From: Avena insularis
Lineage: Eukaryota; Streptophyta; Magnoliopsida; Poales; Poaceae
Direction: 5' to 3'
Assembly (NCBI GenBank): GCA_023614405.1
Contig: CM042685.1
Coordinates: forward strand, 86,914,684-86,978,683
Length of the DNA: 64,000 nt
The position numbers and the translations under genes were made by a program. The notes under the pieces are model-generated. The model had not been told where the DNA came from. It made no database searches and was given only the letters and a program-made list of their open reading frames with translations. How positions within the stretch are numbered: position 1 is the stretch's first letter; each line of letters starts with the position of its first letter. Below, one piece after another: positions 47,014-57,767 of this stretch.

Positions 47014-48380
47014 TGATGACCCACAAGTATAGGGGATCGCAACAGTATTCGAGCGTACTATAACCCAATTTATTGATTCGACACAAGGGAAGCCAAAGAA
47101 TATTTTTAAGAATTAACAACCGATTTGTCAATTCAGCTACACCTGGAAATAGTCTTGCTCACATTAGTTTATCAGTAGAAACAGTTTTGTAGTAGCAATA
47201 TCAAAGTAACAGCAGCAATAAAACAAAGGCAGTAGTAACAATAGTAGCAAACAACAGGGTTTGAGTGCGGTAAGCATAGGTATTGATGGACGGGTGTTGC
47301 ATGGACAAGACTATTCATGTAATATCATGATCTAGGGCATTTGTAGATAAATAAGTTAAAGCATCGAAGTACTAAATAATCATAGGCATGTGTTCGATAT
47401 GTAGTCATACGTGCTCGCATTGAGAACTTCCGCAACATCTTTTGTCCTGTCGGCCCGTTGCAGTGGGGCCTCAAGGGAATCTACTGGCAATTAAGGTACT
47501 CCTTTTAATAGGGTACCGGAGCAAGGCATTAACACTCGATGAATACACGTGATCCTCATATCACAGCCATTCCCTCCGATTGTCCCAATTTCTGTCACTT
47601 CGGGACCTTTGGTTCTAGACAATAATATGTGTAAACAACTTGCAGATAAGATCACAAACAATACTATCATCATGAATCAATAACATGTTCAGATCTAAGA
47701 TCATGGCACTCGGGCCCTAGTGACAAGCATTAAGCATAACAAGTTGCAACAATGTCAAAATGCACTAACAAAGATACTAGGCACCATGACCCTAACAATC
47801 TTATTCGATTACATGATAGATCTCATCCAATCCCTACCATCCCCATAGCCTACAGCGGGGGTTTACTCACTCATGGATGGGGGAGACATGGATGGTTGAT
47901 GGAGAGGCGTCGGTGATGATGATGGCAATGATCTTCTCCAATTCCCCATCCTGGCAGGGTGCCAGAACGGAGTTTCTAGTGGTGGCGGCGCAGCGGAACT
48001 CTATCTATAAAAACATCGAACCCCCTCTATTTTTAGGTCAGAGGGCTTATGTAGGCAAAGGGGGAGACTGAGGGGGTGCACGAGGTGGCCTCACCTCCCC
48101 TAGGCGTAGCCTGGCCTGGCCCGCGCGGCCAGGGGGTGTGGGCCCCTCATGGCCCTCCTCCGTCTCGTCTTCTAGATCTGTGAGTCTTCTTGTAAATTTG
48201 GAGTTTTGCAATATTTTCCTGGATTTTTCCTGAAAGTTGATTTCCTGCACAAAAACTAAACACCAAAGCAATTCTTCTAAAAACAGCGTCAGTCCGTGTT
48301 AGTTTTATCCAAATCACACAAATTCGAGGAGAAACAATAGCAAAAGTGTTCGGGAAAGTAGATACGTTTTGGACATATCA
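47014..48380 (-). repeat. 3' LTR of the - Athila-like element
   Basis: On the - strand it starts TGATATGTCC at 48380 and ends GGGTCATCA at 47014, with TGAT...ATCA inverted ends, 1367 bp. This intact LTR defines the true borders for the family and shows what the + copy has lost. Confidence 0.82.
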
Positions 48381-48395
48381 ACTCCCCCCAAGCTT
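48381..48395 (-). other. Polypurine tract of the - Athila-like element
   Basis: AAGCTTGGGGGGAGT on the - strand directly precedes TGATATGTCC. It is absent in the + copy. Confidence 0.75.
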
Positions 48396-50753
48396 AGCTT
48401 ATTGCTTGTCCTCAAGCCATTCAGTTGAAAACTGAGTGCCATAACAGAATCTTTCACGAACACATTTGCTTCATATGATGTATATATTCTCAACATATGA
48501 TCAGTACTTAGACAATTCATAATAAGGAGTATGCAACTAAGTCTACTCAATAGTCATGCAAGATATGAAGAGATTCCAACACAATAATAATAAGCAGTAG
48601 GAAACATAAACATAAGCAACCTTGCAATGCTCATAAGAAGGTATGATGAGTGGTATATCGCTTGCCTTTGATTGTGGAGCATAACATAAATGCCAAGGCA
48701 CCTCTGAAGTTCAAGTGAAGACTATAAGTAAAGATATCAAAGATACAAGAATCAAAGTTATGTAATAATTAACCAAGTTTTTAAAACAAGCACATTACAC
48801 TAAGAATAACAACTATGCTCTCAAGAAAGTGCTCATAGAATAAGTGGTGACTCAACAAGGAAGTGAAAAGGTTTTGAAAAGTTTGAAATGCTTCCAAATG
48901 CTAAAAGTATGGTACTCATTAGCTTTGAGATCTCATTGCCCCTATCATAGGCATATTTAAGTGGTTAAGTTTAAAGTGAGGTCCAATTTGAGTTATATGC
49001 GTGACAGAACATAAACTAGAAATCTCATGTCCCTAGAGTACGAGGGTCGTTCCTCATGCTACTCAACTTTAGTTACCGGTAAGTTCTTGCCATTGCAAAT
49101 ACATGTGTATCATAGAGAACCGTCAATGGGGTACCCCTTGCCCCATGACATAGGAGCTATCCCATATCAAAATGACAAGGCAATAGACAGTGAGCATCTC
49201 AGCAATCCTTTTATTTACCATAAGCATGGTGCATAATTTTTCTTTTCTCTTTTTCTCTATATAATTTTTTATGAGGATGCTTCATAGATTGCTCACTATG
49301 GTTATGCTGCAAGTTTTCACCATGATTAGGCATGGCTTAGGCTAGCGTCCTAGGCATTTCTCTAACACATATACATAACTCCATGGACTTACAAGCTCCC
49401 CTTTTATTTCACACCGTCGACATCTGTAAACAAAAGAGCATGATATCAACTGGATAATATTTACAGGTGTTGAAAGCGTTCCCCATGACAGCACGGTTCT
49501 GCTAACTCCCAGCCTATAATTTGCAAGCATAGAACTTTCATGGACAGTCACAATGGTTCAGGTTTATTAAGTGCAAGAAAATAAAGTGTGCGATCAAGTT
49601 CGTGAGAGCTTTACTAACTAACTTTCTCATAACAAGAAAACATTTTATTTGGAAGAAAACGAGGCATAATAAATATGCACGGAATAGCAAATGATGCTAG
49701 TAGATAGATATGGTGGACGCTTTTTGACAATTTTGGTTTTGGGGACTTCGAAACACGAGTAGAGCTCATACTCAGTGCAAGTGATGGCTAGCAATAGAAA
49801 AGGAGCAATAAACGAGAGAGCAGTAACTGTCATAATCATGCTTGCAACAAAACAAAATTAATTATGGCATAAAATTGATGCAAGAACTATGAGGCAAAAT
49901 AAATCATCGAGGCCTAACTGACTTTGGTTCAGTCATATGTATGCGTGAGCATGTGCCAAGTCGATTCAGATGAAGCATTCAGAGGAGGATACCACAATGT
50001 CATACCAAGTTATGAATAGAACAATGCAAGAAAACATTCATGTGACATGCTACAAACTATTAGCAAGTTGGAGCTAATCATAAGAGAGCAAGAACTACTA
50101 AGAATCCAATAAATAACATACACCTTACATGAACAGACTAAGCATGCCCACAATGATGAGTATATGTATAAAAATGAAGACAAATAGATCTCATTACCAG
50201 CCTCTTACCACACCTCGAGTTGTCATAAATCATCATTATTGCCTCTCACTTGTGTGGCTTGAATAATAACATGAAACCAAACTACAAAGGAGTCATTGAG
50301 GACAGCTGAACCCTGCAACGAACTTCACAAAACCAGAGAAGAACAACAAATATTTTTGGGTTTTCGATTTTAGAGAACAAGAACTAAAGGCCAAAGAAAA
50401 ATCAAACAAAGCAAAATATTTTTTGGATTTTTCCTCATATCAAACCAAAAATATAAGGCAAAGAAACAAACCAAGAGAAACAACAAAAATATTTTTGGTC
50501 TTTTTGTGTTTTGGAAAGTAGAAACAAAAACTAAAAAGAAAGCGAAACATGGATATACAAAGTACCGACAGAACATGATATATAGATGAGTGTGATGTCG
50601 GTATACCTCCCCCCAAGATTAGGCTTTTGGCCTAAGTGGATATCAATAATGCGTGTAGTAACTCCAAGCTGGTGGATCATCGTAAGAATGATCATAGTCA
50701 GGCCCTTGTGAAGAAGAAGAAGAAGAAGAAGAAGCGTCCCAATCATAAGAGGG
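48396..50753 (-). other. 3' non-coding region of the - Athila-like element
   Basis: Matches 8339-10504 in reverse. It includes a second polypurine-like tract AATCTTGGGGGGA (50620-50608) and T-rich DNA with AAAATATTT modules at 50345-50530. A (GAA)n microsatellite lies at 50711-50734. No gene is supported; the 154-aa ORF at 50531-50995 reads the ATHILA-type ORF in a wrong frame. Confidence 0.6.
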
Positions 50754-51207
50754 CTACTGGTATGAGGACTCCCCCATGTTGGAGGGTTGCACTGAATTAT
50801 CTTCGGCTTCCTATCCAACATTCTCCTCTTGCTGGGAGAGCTCCGCCATGTATGTGTCGAGTTCTTCGTCCGTGAGTGACCATCCTTTCCTGGTATCAAA
50901 GTTAAAATAAAGTAGGTGCAGGCAACTACTTTCTTAGACTTAACCCCTCTCCAACCACTCTTGAGAAAGTTTATTTCATAATATAACTCGCTCATAATAG
51001 ACCAAGAAGAAGAAATTTATGCTATATCATGGAATTGAGATCAAGTCTCTCAATGGGAAACTGCAAGTCTGAATGATGAGGTGCTAAACCATGTAAAGTT
51101 TACAAACAAGAGGAAATGAGGCCTCCACAAATTCGACCTTTCTCGCGGTGGACTTTCATAATTTCCGGTACCATTAATTCATGTTGACTCAACTGGTATT
51201 CACTCAT
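50754..51207 (-). pseudogene. ATHILA-type ORF with a large internal deletion
   Basis: Starts at the ATG at 51207 (MSEYQLSQHELMVPE), just after a splice acceptor, and continues MKVHREKGRICGGLISS near 51140. The first part aligns with the start of the ORF at 7332, and then the sequence jumps to the segment matching 7945 onwards. About 550 bp are missing; the join falls where GTGAGGAGG and CGAGAAGGG-like words resemble each other. The tail ends with a TAG at 50756-50754. Further frameshifts occur after the join. It is non-functional; the unbroken family role is unknown. Confidence 0.65.
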
Positions 51208-52061
51208 CTTCTTTTCTGAAATTTTTAGACAAATATCAAACCAAGCGATTTCCAAGTTAATGAATGATGGGGAACTACTATAGGAACTTTCTATAGGGAT
51301 AAACATGCATCAAAATGAAATTTCTAATCATAGAACAAGCATGCAAGATCACATAACCTGTCACCTACAGTAGCAAAATATTCAAGGTACAATCCACCAA
51401 TGAAAAATCTAATTGGACAAGCGGAGGAGGCACATACCAAAGAGCAATCCCTCCAAAAATCACCAACAAAGATGGGCTGAGCAAGGAGATCGAAAATCGG
51501 GAGCAAGAATAGCAAGAACTCGAGCTCTGAGATGTTTTCCGGTGTTTTTCAGGAGAGAGAAAGAAATGGAAGGGAGGAGGCTAAGTGGAGGTCCAGGAGT
51601 GGCCCACACCTAGGCCAGGCGCGCCCCAGGGCTGGCCGCACCACCAGGAGGTGTACCGGCCTGGTGGGTCCCCCTAGCTCACCCCAGGTGCCCCTCTTCC
51701 CCTTTTTTCATGAAAAATTTTAATATAAATTTTTAGGAATTTATCGGGAAACTTTATTTTTGGGCAATTTTTAGGTTATGAAAATTGATTTTCTCGCAGA
51801 AAAAGATTTTTGAAAGACACAAAAGAAAACCAAAACTAAAACTACAGAAGTTCTAAAACACTCTAGAAAGCAAGCAACTAGAAAAACTAAGACTAACAAG
51901 AGGAAAAACAAAGATTGGAATGGAGAAATATAGAAGTGAGCAAGGATAATCATTGTGAAAGCATTGTTTTATCCATTAAAATCCCTTTGTTAACAAGGTT
52001 GATCAAGTCTTGTTACCAAAACAATCTTCTATGAAACAAAACTTTGCATTTCACTAAATGA
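51208..52061 (-). other. Spacer between the ATHILA-type ORF and gag-pro, - copy
   Basis: Counterpart of 6488-7331, with the GC-rich patch at 51590-51700 and the splice acceptor CTAAAAATTTCAG on the - strand near 51220-51232. There is no pol sequence. Confidence 0.6.
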
Positions 52062-54608
52062 TTATGTTACCTCAATCTTTATAGCAATAGTCCCAATCAT
52101 AACAGTTTCCAAATTTTCTTGTGGTATGGGACAATATATTTCTCCAACTTTGATGCCCTCACTATTCTCAATTGAATTCAAGATATAAATCTTATCAATC
52201 TTCTTTGGGAAATAGATAGTATGCTCTTTGTCATTAATATTAAAAGTTACTTTTCCTTGATTACAATTGATGACAGCACCTGCAGTATTAAGAAAAGGTC
52301 TCCCAAGAATAATAGACATATTATCATCTGCGGGCATCTCAAGCACAACAAAATCAGTTAATACCAAGCAATTATGAGTCACTTAAACCGGAACATCCTC
52401 ACATATACCAACAGGGATAGTAGAAGACTTATTAGTCATTTGCAAAGATATATCAGTTGGTATCAATTTTTCTAGTTGAATTCTCTTGTAGAGAGAAAAA
52501 GGCATAACACTAACTCTAGCTCCCAAATCACACAAAGCAGTTCGAACATAATTATTTTTAATAGAGCAAGGAATAGTTGGAATACCTGGATCCCCAAGTT
52601 TCTTTGGGACCTTACCATTGAAGGAATAATTAGCAAGCAAAGTAGAAATTTCCTCATTAGGAATCTTCCTTTTATTAGAGACAATATCCTTCATATACTT
52701 TGAATAAGGAGGCAACTTAATAGCATCAGTCAATGGAATTTGAAAAAATAAAGGTTTCATCCACTCACAAGACTTGTTATAGTGTTCTTCCTTTGACTTA
52801 TGTTTCTTATTAGGAAAAGGCATTGGTTTTTGCACCCAAGGTTCTCTTTCACTACCATGTTTATTAGCAACAAAATCTTCCTTAGTGTACTTAGTGTCCT
52901 TAGTGTGCTTTTCAGGTTCTTCTTCAATTTCTTCCTTATCAGGAGCATCATTCTTATCATTAGCACTTTCAGTTTCAGCATCAGATACATATATACTATT
53001 AGGATCTATAGAAGGTTCAGAAGGTTCCTCAACTGGTTTATGTTTCTTTTTCTTTCCCTTAGAAGAAGTAACTCTATTTTCAGCTTGTTGAGAATCCTGC
53101 TCAATTCTTTTAGGACGTCCCTCTAGATATAAGGGATCCTGAGTGGTAGCACCACTCCTAGTTCTAATATCATAAGCATGTTTATCTCCAGAAGCATTAA
53201 CGAGCATATCTTATTGTACTTTAGCAAGTTGATCAATTTGAGTTTTAACCGTTTGGAAATGTTTAACAAGCATTTTAACATCATTAGAAGTTCTTTCCAC
53301 AATATCTTTCAACTCATTAATAGCTCTAGAGTTTTCCAATAAATGATTCTAAACTTGTTTATTAAAATTACCTTGTTTAACAATGAAAGTATCTAGTTCA
53401 TCTAAGCATTGATCAGGAGGTTTCCCATAAGGAATATCACCTTCATCAAAATGTTGGAGAGAGTGTACCTCAATAGTGGATGAGTGGGAGATTGGCTTAC
53501 ATAATTCTTCTATAGGAGGTAAAGTCTTCACATCTTCAGATTTAATACCCTTTTCCTTATGAAATTTCTTGGATTCTTTCATCACTTCATCATTTAGTTC
53601 AATCACTCCCCTTTCTTGGGTGTTGGTGTTGGGGTTGGTTCAGGCACAATTCGTTCAGGTGCATTTGGCTCAAGTGTAGTTGGCTCAGATGTAGTCCAAT
53701 CATCATAATTCTTGCTTACTTTAGCCATTAATTTTCGGCTTCTGTAGGAGTTCTTTTCCGAAAAACACAATCAGCGAAACTATACAGGTATGTCCTTGAT
53801 TCATTAGTTTTTCCATTATAATATATATCAAGAATCTCATTTTTAGGTAGTGGACATCCAGGATGTGCATGAATCAAGGCATAGAACCTTGTCCATGACT
53901 CAGGCACTTTCTCCTCTTCTCCCTGTTTAAAATCAAAAAGTTTCTGCAAAACAGCATGTCGAGCACTAGGAGGGAAATATTTCTGAAAGTAAGTAGCAAT
54001 CAAGAAATCATGGCTATCAATGGATCCAAGAGGTAAACTATTAAACCAAGCTTTAGCTTATCCTTTTAGTGAAAAGGGAAAAATTTACCAACAAAGTAGG
54101 TGTGCAGCTTAACATCATCAGAAATAAGGCACTCATAGTAGAAAGCTCAGTCATATGTGCCATAGCCCTTTCATTCTCAGTCCCACAAAAAGGTTCTTTC
54201 TCAAGAATGTTTATATAGGATAAATCAAGAGAGAAATCATAATCTTTATCTTTAATGTTTATGGGAGAAGTAGCAAACTTAGCATCAGGATATAGTTTAG
54301 GTATAATAGTACGTTTCTCAAGAAGACTCTTAATAGCACTAGAACCACATGTGTTTTGATATGCTTCAATAAATTCATCAGTCATTTCAATATAACCATC
54401 ATTAATATCATAACTCTCTCTAGACTCAGGTGAGCTAACAGGTGTAATAGTGCCTTCAATAGGAGTTTCAGTGTTTCCCAATATAGTTCTAGCCATTGTA
54501 GCATCTAAGAAAGGACCTAATGAACCACTCTCATCAAGCACAGTAGAAGTAACATCACAGATTCAGCAGTAGTGGTAGCGTGTGTAGCATGTGTATGTGG
54601 TGGTGGTG
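52062..54608 (-). pseudogene. Athila-type gag-protease, broken and 5'-truncated
   Basis: Reads right to left from the truncation at 54608, which falls in the HTHATHT-like histidine/threonine stretch of gag. Segments: MLDESGSLGPFLDATMA (54541), a Gag core with the frame lost near 54050-54120, KVPESWTRFYALIHAHPGCP (about 53910), a KE-rich linker, the protease site CDLGARVSVMPFSLYKR (about 52500) and the second lobe IILGRPFLNTAGAVINC (about 52310). Stops include TAG near 53348, TAA near 53210 and TAA at 52385-52383. The last second-lobe frame ends at 52062. The order and end point are the same as the + copy, and no zinc knuckle or reverse transcriptase follows. Confidence 0.85.
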
Positions 54609-55243
54609 TGTCACATCCCAAATTTTAGATTTGGCTCTGCATATCATTCATATCATTGCATCATGTTCTTCCATGCAAAACCTTCGATTGAAAAGATTCG
54701 GCAAAATGCTATTTTCAAAACCCTATTTTTACTTTACTAAAATGCTCTTGTGGGAGGGTATACTAGGACTTGTGTTTTCCACCATTGTAGACTAGTGGAT
54801 TCACTCACCCCTTGACCCTAGAATGATCTCCTAGATTTCAGAAAAATTTAGGGACAAGTTTCACCCAATTCGGGGTTCGTATGACAAAGATACGGAGGTT
54901 TTACTAAACAAGAATTAGAAAAAAATAAAAGGAACAAAAAGTTAGCAATGCGCCAGCCAGCCAGCCAGCTGACAGCGGGCCCGCCTGGCCGGCCACCTCC
55001 AGCCACCTCCACGCGGGGCCCACCCGTCAGCCGAGTTCGTCCCGAGCTCCAACTACTAGCGGATTTCTCGCGGGATTCCCATGTCGTTTCCGAACCGATT
55101 TCAGCGATTTTTCTTGCCTATAACGTTCTCCTCGAGCCCCTCTTCCAAACCCCCCATCTAATTGCAACCGAGACGCCCTAAATCTCCGGCGATTTCTCGC
55201 CGGAGTTCGAGCCGCCGCCGCCGCCATTAGCTCAGGTGAGCGC
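54609..55243 (+). repeat. 5' LTR of the outer element, left part
   Basis: From TGTCACATCCC to GTGAGCGC. AT-rich, then GC-rich from about 54950 with a (CCAG)n run. The donor CTCAG|GTGAG lies at 55235/55236, and the inner element inserted 8 bp after it. Small ORFs are not supported. Confidence 0.75.
55000..55235 (+). other. GC-rich leader exon of the outer LTR with splice donor
   Basis: GC-rich leader ending GCTCAG|GTGAG, a full-consensus donor, at 55235/55236. A second donor-like CTCCG|GTGAGT lies at 61359/61360 after the inner insertion. The possible acceptor is CATGTTGCAG ending at 63166. Confidence 0.45.
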
Positions 55244-55478
55244 TGTAACTACCTCGGTGAATTACGCTCCTAGTTACAAGCCTGGATGAACCGAAATGGT
55301 TAAAATAGTACGGTGGGGCCCAAATGCCACTCACAGGTAGACCTTTCGGCCGTCCTAACCATTTCCAAACATCGGGACAAGAACGGGCGGCGTAATCGGC
55401 AGGCGAAGGGATCAACTACATACACAAATGAGTATGTATGCAAGCCACCATACAACAGTCCTCAGAGCCATTCCATCT
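55244..55478 (-). repeat. 3' LTR stub of the inner element
   Basis: Nearly identical to 56815-57042 over its whole length, with a few small indels (235 against 228 bp). Similarity ends sharply after CCATTCCATCT, where gag sequence begins. Confidence 0.88.
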
Positions 55479-55955
55479 GCCCTGCTTGAGGTTGAGAAAC
55501 ACTTCCTTCATCCTCTCCATGACAATTTCTGACAGATACTGCTCTTTGAAAGCTCCAGTGAACTGTCCCCAAGTAGGCTGAAAACCAGTGCAGTTTGCCT
55601 TCAGGTAATTCTCCCACCACAGAGCTGCATCTCCCTTCAGAAGGTGAGTGGCACACTTTACCCATTCTTGCTCAGGAACATCAGCGGTCATCAGTAGCCT
55701 TGACATCTCACGCAACCAATCATCAGCATCAAGTGGTTGATCGGACACATCAAATTGGCGTGGGTTGAACTTCAGGAAGCTTTTGATGTCTCCTCGCTTG
55801 GGAGGTGGAGGTAGCGGAACAAACTCATTCCTCCTGATACTTTCTTCAAAACGCTGCTGGTTCTGCTGCATTGCTGCCAAGGCATTGGCGATGCTTGACA
55901 TCGCTGCCCCCAGTTCAGGTTGTATGTCCTCATCAGAATGGCGTGGTGGTGCCAT
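55479..55955 (-). pseudogene. gag of the inner Ty3/gypsy element, 3'-truncated
   Basis: Start chosen at the ATG at 55955 (MAPPRHSDEDIQPE), 7 codons inside a longer frame that opens at 55976. The Gag core is clear: SFLKFNPRQFDVSDQPLDAD, WLREMSRLLMTADVPEQEWV, CATHLLKGDAALWWENYLK, FKEQYLSEIVMERMKEVFLN and LKQG, as in Ty3/gypsy retrotrans_gag domains of the chromovirus type. After about residue 159 the frame runs into LTR sequence and ends at 55416. The zinc knuckle, protease and pol are all gone. The frame itself carries no stop before the join, so the copy may be fairly young. Confidence 0.85.
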
Positions 55956-56800
55956 CCTGTGATTGATATAAAACACAAGTCAGTACTATGATGGAGAATA
56001 ATAATAATCCAAAATAGTACCAAGATGGAATTAATCAAGATTAAAGGATACAATTTACTAAGATGATATTAAAATATCAACAAAGTTCAAAGCACCTAGA
56101 AGATATTAAGCGTATCGCACACGACTGAAAAGGAGTGTGGTACACAGATATATCAAAGAAAAATTTTCCGCAAATTTCGGCATTAAAATACCAATAGATG
56201 CGCAAAATCACTTAACGAATCAAGATTAGTGACTCTACCAATTCAATATACAAGAGCGAATGATAAAAGTAGTGGTATGGTCGCGACTCCATCCTGCACT
56301 CAAATCATTACTCCGCACATGAATAAGTAAAACACATATCCCAACACCTTCTTTCAAGATAACCTAAAGATTAGCAACTACGGAAACGAACACCCCAACA
56401 AGATAACGTCGGGTAACAAAGAGTAAGACAGATCGCGGCGGTATACAACGAATCAGATAGATCGCGTCGGTTTGCAAAAGCCTGTTGGTATGGAATGTAC
56501 CAACAGTTGATCACCAAAGGCAGATTGTGATAACAACTTGGATGCAACAGATAGACAAGGAATTACACACACACACAACCTATGGTACTACGGAACCCAG
56601 AACACGTGAATCCTAGTTTGAATTTTAAGAAGAGGATTGAAAACGTTACACTTCCTTACCAGAAAAGGGTGGGTGGGTGGGTAAGAAGAAAAGTGGAAGC
56701 AGTCCTACTCTCACGTTTTGTTTTTCCCTAGTATACATAGCTACCAAAAATATTTGCTAGACTGACAACGACCATTTGGCTGAGACCACGAAGGGCGGAT
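55956..56800 (-). other. Leader of the inner element
   Basis: About 0.85 kb between the primer site and gag. It contains a perfect G-quadruplex motif on the + strand (56667-56681) and an (AC)n run near 56565-56578. No ORF is supported. Confidence 0.6.
56667..56681 (+). other. G-quadruplex motif
   Basis: GGGTGGGTGGGTGGG: four G3 tracts with single-T loops, the most stable class of predicted quadruplex. It is on the + strand, so the RNA of the - strand element carries the C-rich complement and the first-strand cDNA carries the G-rich one. Confidence 0.75.
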
Positions 56801-56812
56801 GGCTCGATACCA
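56801..56812 (-). other. Primer binding site of the inner element
   Basis: On the - strand TGGTATCGAGCC, two bases after the LTR end. A close variant of the tRNA-Met type site TGGTATCAGAGC. Confidence 0.75.
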
Positions 56813-57701
56813 ATTGTAACTACCTCGGTGAATTACGCTCCTAGTTACAAGCGGATGAACGGAAATGGTTAAAATAATGCAGTGGGGCCCAAATGCCACT
56901 CACAGGTAGACCTTTCGCCGTCCTAACCATTTCCAAACATCGGGACAAGAGCAGGCGTAATCGGCAGTGAAGGGATCAACTACATACACAAATGAGTATG
57001 TATGCAAGCCACCATACAACAGTCCTCAGAGCCATTCCATCTAAAAGAAATAGAAATATTGCAACGCCATACGGCAAGATCCAAATATCCTAGATAGATA
57101 TAATAGTTTAGGATATCTCCTCATACATCAAACATCAGAGTATCAAGCGGAAGCGGAAAACAAGATCCGAGTACGGATAAGAAGCAAATCGGCATAAGAT
57201 GCCCCATAAATAAACACATCCCGCCCACAGATCTCACGGATCCCCGTTCCCGGAATCTCTACACCGAATGATCGTTGCACACATCGTCCGTCTCCTCCAT
57301 CCAGTATCCGTCTTGCGAGCTTACCTGTTCATCTGAATCAAACAATTTATCGTGTGAGACCCTAGGGGTACTCAGCAAGACTTTATGCCTCTAAAGGGGA
57401 CACAACCTGGGGTGACGCAATTGCAGCAAAAGATAAACCCTAACAATTCTATAGAACCTCGCTAACCATCCGCCTAACCAGAGATAGACGGATGTCCGTG
57501 AATTAATAACAACGGTTATCACAGTAATATTAACAGATCCATCCTCCTCCTCGCTTACCGATGAGGAAGCGGACGAACAACCCCCCATCCGTTGGCAGTT
57601 TTATTATCCATTCCATGAGTGTTGCAATATTAACTAGTCAGGTACTTAGTCAAATTAAAAGCGGTACTTTAGTTATACTTGTCTATGATCGAGAAACTGT
57701 G

Positions 57702-57767
57702 CTCCAAGTCGTCCATAACCACGGACACGGCTTTCAGAAAGTTTTACCCTGCAGGGGTGCACAAATA
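57702..57767 (-). promoter_or_regulatory. Conserved LTR block, copy 4
   Basis: On the - strand GTGCACCCCTGCAGGGT, AAAACTTTCTGAAAGCCGTG, TCCGTGGTTATGGACGACTT. The same order as the three + strand copies, about 0.89 kb before the LTR end. Confidence 0.5.

Larger units (their letters stand above)
47014..54608 (-). mobile_element. Athila-lineage Ty3/gypsy retrotransposon without pol, - copy
   Basis: Reverse-orientation relative of 3514-11501: 3' LTR (47014-48380), polypurine tract, non-coding region, internally deleted ATHILA-type ORF, spacer and gag-protease. It is cut at 54608 by the outer element, so its 5' LTR and primer site are not in the window. Again no reverse transcriptase or integrase. 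It is inserted in the long LTR that starts at 43840; cttca (47009-47013) is the likely target duplication. Confidence 0.85.

Noticed and set aside
50531..50995. 154-aa - strand ORF as a separate gene
   Set aside because: It is an out-of-frame reading of the ATHILA-type ORF tail and the following non-coding DNA, and it contains a microsatellite.
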